Origin: Ignavibacteriales bacterium
Lineage (GTDB): Bacteria > Bacteroidota > Ignavibacteria > Ignavibacteriales > Melioribacteraceae
Assembly (NCBI GenBank): GCA_020635285.1
Contig: JACKAB010000015.1
Coordinates: 1 to 46,354, forward strand
Direction of reading: 5' to 3'
DNA: 46,354 nt
Position numbers and translations under genes: made by a program. Positions within the stretch are counted from its first letter, which is position 1. Each line of letters begins with the position of its first letter. Under the pieces are notes generated by a model. That model worked only from the letters and a program-made list of their open reading frames with translations. It made no database searches and was not told the DNA's origin. Of this stretch, positions 38,467 to 46,354 are shown piece by piece.

Positions 38467-39591
38467 TTATTTTAATAAAGACATCTTTTTAGAAATTGTT
38501 CCAGCATCAGTTTGCAAAGAATATATGTAAACACCAGATGTAAGTTTTGAACCGTCAAAGTTGTAAACATGATTGCCGGCTTCTAGTTGTTGATTAAGCA
38601 ACTCAGCCACTTGCTGACCAAGGACATTAAATATTTTTAGAACTATTTTCGATTTTTGCGGCAATCCAAAAGAAATTTTTGTAGATGGATTAAATGGATT
38701 AGGATAATTTTGATCAAGTGTAAACTGAGAAGGAATATTTTTCACATCAGATTCAACCTTGGTAATTACACTATATTTTTCCTCAGCCGCATGCATATTG
38801 GCAATCATTTCAGATTCATCTGCTCCAAGGCTTACTGCATAATAGACTTCAATTGAGTCTCCATTTGCCAATTCTTGTGGTGCTTGAGACGTAATAATAA
38901 CAGGACCGTCAGCTGTCTCAGAAACATATTCATTATCTATTGATCCGTGGTTTAACCAATTGTAATAATTTGTATCCGTTTCATAACCATCAAACCATTC
39001 AAATGCTGTTGCAGAAGCAAGTGGATGAGATAATAATTTATATCCCAAATTGGTTAAACCTCTATGTGATCTAATAATTTCATTTGTAATATCATAACTT
39101 ACCGTATCAAATCCATATTCATAATCCAAATACGGAATTATGTCCATTCCAACAATTGCATTGATAGTAGCGGTTTCTCTGTTAACAACAGTACTTTTTA
39201 AGATAATGAATTTACCACCATTCCATCCATAAACATTATACTTAACTAAAACATCTGGAGCTTCAGAAGAGTAATAATTGTTAAACGCACCATAGATTTC
39301 ATAATCACTAATGAGCGGGTTATTAAGGAGAATAGTTTCCTCTTCACTATCGGCATCATTTTGATAATCAAAAACTTGATATGGAGCGCCGGCAACAAGA
39401 ATACTCATTCGTTCTAGCTGACGTAAACCAGCCTCACTCGTATCTGGTGTGTATAATCTAATTCTTCCATAATCATTGACGGTAATGGCAAATTCTCCTG
39501 TATTGAACGAAGGTTGTGCAAATATTGCATTTGAGTAAGTAAGAAATAAGAATATTAAAAACGAAAAAATATTAACTATTTTTTTTTTCAT
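38467..39591 (-). CDS. Secreted T9SS-sorted protein of unknown function
   Basis: 374 residues. A signal peptide ('IFSFLIFLFLTYSNAIFAQ') is followed by a beta-rich body (about 25-280, 'GEFAITVNDYGRIRLYTPDT', 'SLGADESEMIANMHAAEEKY') and a complete type A sorting domain ('DQNYPNPFNPSTKISFGLP', 'LGQQVAELLNQQLEAGNHVY', 'SGVYIYSLQTDAGTISKKM'). Exported through T9SS and probably attached to the surface. No enzyme motif recognised. Lies between the transporter and RpiR genes in the same direction. Confidence 0.85.
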   Translation of the reverse strand: MKKKIVNIFSFLIFLFLTYSNAIFAQPSFNTGEFAITVNDYGRIRLYTPDTSEAGLRQLERMSILVAGAPYQVFDYQNDADSEEETILLNNPLISDYEIYGAFNNYYSSEAPDVLVKYNVYGWNGGKFIILKSTVVNRETATINAIVGMDIIPYLDYEYGFDTVSYDITNEIIRSHRGLTNLGYKLLSHPLASATAFEWFDGYETDTNYYNWLNHGSIDNEYVSETADGPVIITSQAPQELANGDSIEVYYAVSLGADESEMIANMHAAEEKYSVITKVESDVKNIPSQFTLDQNYPNPFNPSTKISFGLPQKSKIVLKIFNVLGQQVAELLNQQLEAGNHVYNFDGSKLTSGVYIYSLQTDAGTISKKMSLLK

Positions 39592-39619
39592 ATTGTCCTC
39601 TTTGATTGTTTGTTAAAAA

Positions 39620-41049
39620 TTAATTAATAATTATTGCCACCCGATAAAATGTGGCGGAATTAATAAAAAGTAATCCAAGAATCATTAAAAGTATTTGTAA
39701 TGGGAGAACCCATTTTGCCCATTTTTCCCAAGGAACTTTGGCCATTGAAAGTGCCCCCATTGTTACGGCAGAAGTTGGAATTATAATATTTGTGTATTCT
39801 CCAAACTGGAAAGCAAGAATTGCCGTTTGCCTGGATACACCTGCCAAATCAGCCAGAGGAGCCATTATTGGCATTGTTAATGCCGCTTGTCCGCTTCCCC
39901 GAGTGCACAAAAGAAATTAATTATTGATTGCACTATAAACATTTTCTGTGAAGCAAATATTGGTGAAGATGATTGAATAAAAGGTGCAAGTCCGTAGAGC
40001 ACAGTATCAATAATTTGTCCATCCCTTGAAATAACCAAGGTGGCACGTGCTAAAGCAATAATTAGTGCAGTCCCGACTAAATCCTTTGCACCATCAATAA
40101 AGCTCTTTATTAACTCATCCGTTTTTAATCCGCCAATGATTCCTGCAATAATTCCCATAATAAGAAACATTGCAGAAATTTCTTCGATGTACCAGTTTAA
40201 GTATACAACTCCAACAACAAGCATTATTAGAGAAAGGGCAAATGTTGATAAAACAATTTTATGCCTTAAAGAAAAATGATTATTATCGTCATAAATTTGA
40301 TCAAAACGTTCATTCTTCCTTCGTTCATTATCTTCAAGGTACATTGGACTAATTTTAGGTTTTGCCAATACTTTATTTGCATAATAAATAAGAAAAACAA
40401 TAGCAACAATTGTTGAAATTGCCCAGCTGATCATTCTATAGCCAATTCCGGAAAATAAAGGAACCTCAGCAATACCTTGAGCAATACCAACATTAAATGG
40501 ATTTAAGAAGGCACTTGCAAAAGCCTACGTGCGCCCCTACTAAAGGAATTGCAACTCCTATAATTGAATCATACCCAAGGGCTAGACAAATTGGGACAAT
40601 GATTAAAACAAATGGAATTATCTCTTCATTCATTCCAAAAGTTGCTCCGCCAATTGAGAACATTAAAATTAAAACCGGTATAAATATTTTTTCGCAATGT
40701 CGGTGAAGTCTTGTGAGATTTCGCTAACTTATTGATTAAAGAATTTATTGCATCAGTTTTGGCAAGTACATTGAAAGCTCCACCAACTATAAGTACAAAG
40801 CCAATTATTGTTGCGGCTTCAACAAATCCTTTTAAGGAGAAATAAATAAAGCAAAAACTCCTTGAGGATTGCTATTTATATATTTGAATGAATTTTGAAC
40901 AACAACTTCTCTTCCATTTACAATTACTCGTTCATATTGCCCGCCTGAATTATCCAAGTTAAGCCTTCCGCAATTAATACTAAAATTGAGAATATTAGCA
41001 GGTAAGTGTTAGGAACTTTAAATTTATATTTCTTTTTAACTTTACTCAT
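39620..41049 (-). CDS. YfcC/DcuC-type amino-acid or dicarboxylate transporter, frameshifted
   Basis: ATG 41049 ('KFKVPNTYLLIFSILVLIAE') starts a multi-pass protein. It continues through 'GFVEAATIIGFVLIVGGAFN', 'AVSWAISTIV'-type helices, 'GIIAGIIGGLKTDELIKSF', 'ALARATLVISRDGQIIDTVL' and 'SGQAALTMPIMAPLADLAGV' to the stop at 39620, about 475 residues. At least five breaks (near 40940, 40830, 40700, 40520-40440, 39900) split it. The motifs fit the YfcC family (basic amino acid antiporter or C4-dicarboxylate carrier). Its start overlaps the stop of the S51 gene (ATGA), tying peptide cleavage and uptake together. Confidence 0.78.
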
Positions 41050-41898
41050 TTAATAACTTGTTTCGTCTTCATATCAAATTTATCACCACTGATTAAAACA
41101 TGACACTTCATATTGCTTATCCCTAAAAGTCCTTTATCATTCATTCTTATATCTTCAGAACATGTTGGGTCGTAAACCAAAACTTGATTATTTCCTAAGA
41201 CTTCAAAAGTATCATCCGGATTAACGATTATTGAAGTTGATTCATCAATTGCAACTCCTAATAAATTTGGATGCTCAATAATAGTTGAGATTAACCTGTT
41301 GTGTCTTTTTCGTTTTAAAAGTGCTGATCAATAATTACATTTTTAAAAATCCAAATCCTTCCTTCACTTCTATATTATCTTTTTCAATAGAAATGTAAGC
41401 AGAGTTTGAATCCGGATTGATAAGTTCGTTACCGGTTATCATAACTTCGCTCATAATTGCAGCTCCAGCACTTGATCCACCTATAACTCCCGCATTGTTG
41501 TAAATATCAAAAACTTTTTCAAGTAATTTAGTGCCTAACATATCTCTTGTTAAATTACTTTGATCTCCGCCTAAAAAGAAAACTGCATTTGCTTTATCCA
41601 TTTTCTCCAAATTAATTTCATCATCAACAGATTCTTTATCGAATAAAAGATAATCTGATTTGGCACCAAACTTTGCAAAATCTTCTTGTTGAGATTTACT
41701 CCAACGAATAGGTTCAGAACCAGCATTTGGAATAATAATAATATTCGCATCTGGGCCGCCTGCAAGTTCAACATATTTTTTAACAATTTCATCGGTTTGA
41801 ACTCCCCAATAATTACTAACTTTCCTTTTGTTTGTGCATAACTTACAAGGCAAACTGCTAAGAATAATATCACCGATTTTAGAAATATTTTTTTTCAT
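41046..41898 (-). CDS. S51 (cyanophycinase/peptidase E-like) peptidase with signal peptide, frameshifted
   Basis: Starts at ATG 41898. With two short frameshifts the N-terminus reads a signal peptide ('VILFLAVCLVSYAQTKGKLV'), then 'GVQTDEIVKKYVELAGGPDA', 'ANAVFFLGGDQSNLTRDML' and the nucleophile motif 'GVIGGSSAGAAIMSE' (Ser). After breaks near 41345 and 41325 it ends with 'IIEHPNLLGVAIDESTSIIV' and KTKQVIK, the classical cyanophycinase C-terminus. Total is about 283 residues, the family size. It begins three bases after the M20 gene and overlaps the transporter start. Likely cleaves Asp-containing or isoaspartyl peptides. Confidence 0.8.
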
Positions 41899-41901
41899 AA
41901 A

Positions 41902-42995
41902 TTATTGTTTCCTTACCAATTCTATTGCTATTTCTGCAGAGTTAACTAAATCTCAATAAAAATAAATTCATCATTTGAATGTGGATTTTGTGCACCTATT
42001 CCCAAGTTTACAGATTCAATTCCACGCGCATTTAAGGAATTGGCATCACTTCCACCAAGCGAAATTGTAGGTGTAGGTTTCAATCCAACTTTTTGAATAG
42101 CTATTACCGTTTCTTTATAAACATCAGAATTACTTGAAATTGTATAAGGCATAAAATCCCAAAAATATTCAGCTTCAATTTTTGCTTTATGTTTTTTAGC
42201 CTCTGACTTAAATATTTTTTCCAAAAGTTTATAATTTGTGTCTGCATTTTTAAGATTGAACGATCTTACTTCGCCTTCTAATTCGGTCGATTCCGGAATA
42301 ACATTTACAGCTGAGCCGCTTTTCATAATTCCAATGTTCATTGTTGTTTCCTCATCAATTCTGCCAAGCCTTAGTTGACTAATAGCGTTTGCAGCAATCT
42401 GTAATGAGTTAATTCCCTTTTCCGGTGCAATTCCGCTATGTGATGCTTTACCGATAACCTTAATTTTAAATCCGATTGCGCCGCAAGCAGAAAAAATAAA
42501 ATTTCCAGGCCGATACCCAGAATCAAAAATAAATCCTTTTTTAATTTTGCTTTTAATACTTAAATGTTTTGAACCAAATAAAGTAGTTTCTTCGCAAGTG
42601 GTAAAAGCAATTGTAAAATTTTTTATTGGAATATTTTGAGTAAATATTTGATCAACCAAATAAAGTAAGACAGCAATTCCAGCTCGGTTATCAACACCTA
42701 ATACAGTTGTCCCATCGGAAGTAATTCTGTCATCTAATAAAACCGGTTTTACTTTAAGTGTGGATCGTGCAGTATCCATATGGCTTACCATTAAAAAATC
42801 ACCGCCATTTCCAATTTCACAAATAATATTTCCCGTATTGCTTTTAGTTTCGGATTGTGAACTATCTTCTGAGATTTTTACAGGAAATTTTGTGAGAAAA
42901 TTTTTGACATAAAGCGCAACGTTTTTTTCTTGATTGGATAGCCCATCAAGTTTAATTAGGTCTAAAAAAATGTTTAAAAGTTTTTGATCAATCAT
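41902..42995 (-). CDS. M20-family metallopeptidase (PepT-like), one late frameshift
   Basis: About 364 residues. Zinc-ligand motifs: 'DFLMVSHMDTA' (His), 'VLGVDNRAGIAVLL' (Asp), 'FTTCEETTLFGSKH' (catalytic and ligand Glu) and 'NPHSNDEFI' (last His). A dimerisation domain ('GFKIKVIGKASHSGIAPEKG') lies between. No signal peptide, so it acts in the cytoplasm. The open frame stops at 41946, but an alternative frame continues 'LVNSAEIAIELVRKQ' to TAA 41902, giving the normal family end; one or two bases are missing near 41955. First gene of the peptide-utilisation operon. Confidence 0.88.
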
Positions 42996-43121
42996 TGTAA
43001 TAAATGTTACAGAATTTATTTTAATTGTAAGTTCAATTACAGTTTACTATATTTTTATTTATTTGTCAAGTGGATTAATTTTTATGTTGGAGTATTTATG
43101 AGGCTAAAATTTTAATGAAAG

Positions 43122-43155
43122 AAAAACCCCACTTTGTTATAAAGTGGGGTTTTTA
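43122..43155. terminator. Bidirectional terminator between M20 and acyl-CoA ligase genes
   Basis: Perfect stem AAAAACCCCACTTT / AAAGTGGGGTTTTT with loop GTTAT. It gives a U-run in both directions. It ends the minus-strand ligase transcript, 20 bases after its stop codon. Confidence 0.88.
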
Positions 43156-43174
43156 ATTGTTTTGAAAGGTTTTT

Positions 43175-44884
43175 TTAATTCTCTTCAACTAAATATCTTT
43201 TAATTTTTTGAGTGGTTGTTTTTACAAACTCAGTTTCTCTAATGTAAAACTTTGCTATTCTTTTATATGAGGCTAAATTTTTATTAACTTTTTCAACTTC
43301 TTTAGCAATAGTTTCATTAATAATTTTATCATTTATCTGAGTATTGCTTTCTTGTGAATGAAGAATAAACGCCTCAGCATCAACAACAATCTGAGCCGCA
43401 ATTATCTCATCATGCTTATCATTTTTTTCGCCGTAGACTAAACACTCTAAAATATATTTACTATGGTTAAGCTGATCTTCCACTTCTTCCGGAAAGACAT
43501 TTTTACCATTTTTGGAAATAATAACATTTTTCTTTCTTCCACTAATATGCAAAAATCCGTCAGAATCAAAAAAGCCTAAATCACCGGTTTTAAACCAACC
43601 ATCTGCAAAAGCCTCTCTGGTTTTTTCCTGATCTTTATAATATCCCAACATTACATTATCACCTTTTGCATAAATTTCACCAATTCCATCTTCATCTTTA
43701 TCCATAATTTTTAACTCAACATTGGTCAGCGGAATGCCTGCGGCATTGTTCTTAAAATTATCAATTTGGTTTAAAGCTAAAATTGGTGAAGTTTCTGTTA
43801 ATCCATAACCCTGAAGAAATGCAAAACCAAAACCTTGTAAACCTTCTGCAACAACAGGATCAGCTGCAGCGCCGCCCACAATAAATACTCTTATTGCCCC
43901 TCCAAACTTCTCTTGAAGTTCTTTAAATATTTTTTTCTTCAAATCCGGAATACCAAATTTTTGAGTGAGGTTTGTTAATGAAATTAATTTTGGGACAAGG
44001 AATGCTTTCTTTTTATCTTCGTTAATTGCTTTCATAACTTTCTTAAACATTTTTTCAAAAAGTAAAGGAACACCAAGTACAATTGTGGCTTTTACTTTCT
44101 GCATATCATCTGCAACGGTTTTTAACGAACGAGCATAATGAATAGAAGAACCGGCGTAGAGCGGACAAAGCATTCCGCAAGTGCATTCATAGGTATGGTG
44201 AATTGGAAGCACGGATAAAAATCTATCATGCGGATACATCATCAACATGCCTAACATATCCATTAAATTTGTTGCTAAGTTTTTTTGAGAAAGCATTACT
44301 CCCTTTGCTCTGCCAAGCGAGCCGGATGTAAATATTATTTCTGCCATATCTTCCGGATTGATATGTGGAAGAACTGTGGTATCGCCGATATTTTGTTTGT
44401 CTATTAATTCTTTCATGCTCAAGAAATTTTCAGTCGTATTTGCGTTATCCATGCTGATAAATAATCTTAATTTTTTGAGCACAGATTTATTTTCAGAAAA
44501 GAAGTTGGCGAATGAATCTGAAAAAATTACAGCCTCAGAATCTGATTCATAAATAATATTTATTATCTCATTGTTTGTTAAATTTTTATCTATTGGGACA
44601 ACAACGTAATTGAAGCTCATTAGAGTTAAATAAGAAATTGACCATTGAACTCTGTTATCACCGATTAAAGCAATATGAGTTCTTTCTTTAATTCCCAATG
44701 ATTTTAATGATTTGCCAAATTTGAGGATGTTTTCTTTCAGTTGGGTAAATGTAACTTTGTTAATTGGATACTGCTGCAAATCTTCCAGTGCAAGTTTGTC
44801 TTTGTAAGTTTCGCAAGAGTTAAAGATCATCTCTTGAACGTGAGCTATTTTAGGAACGTCATTAAGTTTGATTTTGCTTTTCAT
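43175..44884 (-). CDS. Long-chain acyl-CoA synthetase (AMP-binding ligase)
   Basis: 569 residues from ATG 44884, chosen because GAGGGG lies directly upstream (a GTG at 44896 is within that site). Adenylate-forming enzyme motifs in order: 'EIIFTSGSLGRAKGVMLS' (P-loop A3; the usual TSGTTG reads TSGSLG), 'LPIHHTYECTCG', 'LQGYGLTETSP' (A5), 'GWFKTGDLGFFDSDGFLHIS' with GRKK (A7-A8) and a C-terminal Lys in 'TTTQKIKRYL' (A10). Activates fatty acids with ATP and CoA for degradation or lipid synthesis. Monocistronic between a terminator and a 156-base gap. Confidence 0.9.
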   Translation of the reverse strand: MKSKIKLNDVPKIAHVQEMIFNSCETYKDKLALEDLQQYPINKVTFTQLKENILKFGKSLKSLGIKERTHIALIGDNRVQWSISYLTLMSFNYVVVPIDKNLTNNEIINIIYESDSEAVIFSDSFANFFSENKSVLKKLRLFISMDNANTTENFLSMKELIDKQNIGDTTVLPHINPEDMAEIIFTSGSLGRAKGVMLSQKNLATNLMDMLGMLMMYPHDRFLSVLPIHHTYECTCGMLCPLYAGSSIHYARSLKTVADDMQKVKATIVLGVPLLFEKMFKKVMKAINEDKKKAFLVPKLISLTNLTQKFGIPDLKKKIFKELQEKFGGAIRVFIVGGAAADPVVAEGLQGFGFAFLQGYGLTETSPILALNQIDNFKNNAAGIPLTNVELKIMDKDEDGIGEIYAKGDNVMLGYYKDQEKTREAFADGWFKTGDLGFFDSDGFLHISGRKKNVIISKNGKNVFPEEVEDQLNHSKYILECLVYGEKNDKHDEIIAAQIVVDAEAFILHSQESNTQINDKIINETIAKEVEKVNKNLASYKRIAKFYIRETEFVKTTTQKIKRYLVEEN

Positions 44885-45040
44885 TTTTCCCCTCACAAAT
44901 ATATTATTGCTTTTTTATCCGATTATTTAATAATTAACTTAGCTAATATTTATTCACAAACTTTAACAATAAATGTACATAAAATTTTTGATCTCTTTTA
45001 TCGGTTTCAGAAAAAGAAATTTAGCGGCTGTTTATATTTT

Positions 45041-45997
45041 TTATAATAAATTCGTTAAAATCGATTCTGGCACTTTAAAAACTGTACCATGACGCAATCC
45101 ACTTGGGTAATTAAGACTATCAGATTTGTCAGTCCAATTGACCAAATCTTTTGAAACAAGTAAACCGTATTTACCCAAAGTATATTTATCAAAATACAAA
45201 TGCCAACTTCCTTTTATGTTTACTAAAGTTGGACCCTCTGCCCAGTAGTCTCCCGTTATTGCTGCAGATGCTTTACTATAAGGTCCCACGGCAAATTTAC
45301 TTTTTGCAATTTTAATATTTTTTTGCGGCGTAAATGGAAGGTTTGTTTCATCCTTAAGAAACATTAGATATTCTGATCCAACCTTTATTAAAGTTGCATC
45401 AATTACATTAAATCCATGATCATAAAATATCTTTGTCTCTGAAAAGTTGTTAAAATCTTTTGTGGTTACGTAATACATTCTATGATTATAACCTTGACCC
45501 TCAATTCCCTTATTGTCCTGATAATCAGTTTCAGGAAATCTTCCCGGAATTGTTGTTGCCCAAAATATTAAGTACTGTTGCTTTACATCATCATAAAATA
45601 TCTCTGGAGCCCAACAATTTTTGGCATCCGCTTCATGTTCCATAACCGGAATAAATTTTTGTTCCGACCAATGTAAAAGATCTTTTGAGCTTGCATAACC
45701 AATACCTTTATCTCGCCAACTCACCGTCCATACCATATGAAAGATACCTTCTGAATCCCTTATAATACAAGGATCTCGCATTAATTTATCATTTCCTACT
45801 TGCGGAGTTAAATATGATTTATCATTATTTAATGAAGCCCATTTTAGTCCATCATAACTATAAGCTAGATGAAGACCATCTTGACCATTATCCTTAAAGT
45901 AAGAAAAAAGATATACATCTTTTTCGTCTTGTTTGCATCCAAATATGGAGATCATTATTAAAAAAAGTGTGAGACTTAGAGAAATCTGCATAAACAT
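45041..45997 (-). CDS. GH43/GH32-like five-bladed-propeller lipoprotein
   Basis: 318 residues. Lipobox ISIFGC makes it a lipoprotein. The body has five-bladed propeller repeats of GH43/GH62-type enzymes: 'LMRDPCIIRDSEGIFHMVWT' (catalytic-Asp style RDP motif), 'NCWAPEIFYDDVKQQYLIFW' (WAPE), 'VIDATLIKVGSEYLMFLKDE' and 'AEGPTLVNIKGSWHLYFDK' (EGP). This supports a glycosidase acting on arabinose-, xylose- or related polymer side chains. No other carbohydrate gene is nearby, so the substrate is unknown. Confidence 0.82.
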   Translation of the reverse strand: MFMQISLSLTLFLIMISIFGCKQDEKDVYLFSYFKDNGQDGLHLAYSYDGLKWASLNNDKSYLTPQVGNDKLMRDPCIIRDSEGIFHMVWTVSWRDKGIGYASSKDLLHWSEQKFIPVMEHEADAKNCWAPEIFYDDVKQQYLIFWATTIPGRFPETDYQDNKGIEGQGYNHRMYYVTTKDFNNFSETKIFYDHGFNVIDATLIKVGSEYLMFLKDETNLPFTPQKNIKIAKSKFAVGPYSKASAAITGDYWAEGPTLVNIKGSWHLYFDKYTLGKYGLLVSKDLVNWTDKSDSLNYPSGLRHGTVFKVPESILTNLL

Positions 45998-46076
45998 TTT
46001 TCCAAAATTTTTAATATTATAACCAAATTATCAATAAATTCCTTAACGTACCTTGTTCACATCTTGAAATCTAGTT

Positions 46077-46354
46077 TTACTTATTTCCTTTCTTGTTGTA
46101 ACCTTTTTCACCAAATGGTTGAAGTTCTTCTATAAATAACTCTTCTAATTCTCTTACTTCTTTTTTATAATCTATTTCTTTTGAATCGTCTTCTTTTAAT
46201 TCCGAAATAATTTCATACTCAAATTCTTCAGGACCCAACTCCTTCCAATCATTTTGTAATTCTTGGTTTGGATGATTACCAAAACTTAATTGGACTTTCT
46301 GTCTATTCCATATTGCAACTAAATCAGTGCTGCTGCCAACTAATATTTTTCCGT
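46077..46354 (-). CDS. GIY-YIG nuclease-family protein, 5' end cut by window
   Basis: The open frame runs from the window edge to TAA 46077, about 91 codons. It begins GKILVGSSTDL, then WNRQKVQLSFGNHPN, 'NDWKELGPEEFEYEIISEL' and 'EELFIEELQPFGEKGYN', the pattern of small stand-alone GIY-YIG domain proteins. The GIY-YIG motif itself would be just outside the window. Function of such small members is mostly unknown. Confidence 0.75.
   Translation of the reverse strand, partial: GKILVGSSTDLVAIWNRQKVQLSFGNHPNQELQNDWKELGPEEFEYEIISELKEDDSKEIDYKKEVRELEELFIEELQPFGEKGYNKKGNK

Noticed and set aside
38433..38470. Plus-strand terminator (hairpin plus T-run)
   Set aside because: No plus-strand gene leads into it; the T-run is the A-rich gap of the minus-strand operon.

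Overview
The window reads as a chromosome fragment of a low-GC member of the Bacteroidota/Chlorobiota/Ignavibacteriota (FCB) group, most likely an ignavibacterium. Evidence: type IX secretion C-terminal signals of the 'NYPNPFNP' kind, a PorV/PorQ-type barrel protein, a carboxypeptidase-regulatory-domain TonB receptor, Reg_prop/Y_Y_Y sensors, kinases fused to TPRs, and very AT-rich DNA. No rRNA, tRNA, CRISPR, phage or transposase gene was seen.

Layout. (1) 1-5802, minus strand: an apparent partner-switching operon (HATPase anti-sigma-type kinase, STAS antagonist, two SpoIIE/PP2C phosphatases, one of them a giant propeller sensor cut by the window edge). (2) 6085-9817, plus strand: an ECF sigma factor, a membrane anti-sigma factor, a STAS protein, and two paralogous single-pass membrane proteins. 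The paralogs share promoter, leader, membrane anchor and a juxtamembrane VGTIG motif, but carry different outer domains (HEAT-like versus 29 nine-residue repeats). A similar putative promoter lies before the sigma gene. (3) 9917-13830: a secreted HExxH peptidase/propeller/barrel protein overlapping a PrsW-type intramembrane protease. PrsW cleaves an anti-sigma factor in Bacillus, so it may belong to the same circuit. (4) 13939-21321, minus: two Ser/Thr kinases with TolB-N-like and TPR parts, a small secreted beta protein, a tandem ABM-like protein and a GAF-PP2C phosphatase. (5) 21563-27463: a VOC protein, a VWA/AAA pair with a palindromic repeat at its junction, small membrane or hypothetical proteins and a YdjM-like protein, followed by a structured intergenic RNA candidate. 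(6) 27780-42995, minus: a peptide-utilisation locus with an M20 peptidase, two S51 (cyanophycinase-like) peptidases, a YfcC-type transporter, an RpiR regulator, a TonB receptor, secreted T9SS proteins and an M14 carboxypeptidase. (7) 43175-46354: a long-chain acyl-CoA ligase, a GH43-like lipoprotein and the end of a GIY-YIG protein.

Many genes are split by single-base indels, mostly in A/T homopolymers. Shifting frame restores family-typical proteins, so I annotate whole genes and note the breaks. The breaks are densest from about 7.2 to 14.6 kb and in parts of 22-31 and 39-42 kb, and absent from other long stretches. Sequencing error is the simplest explanation, but real decay cannot be excluded from sequence alone.
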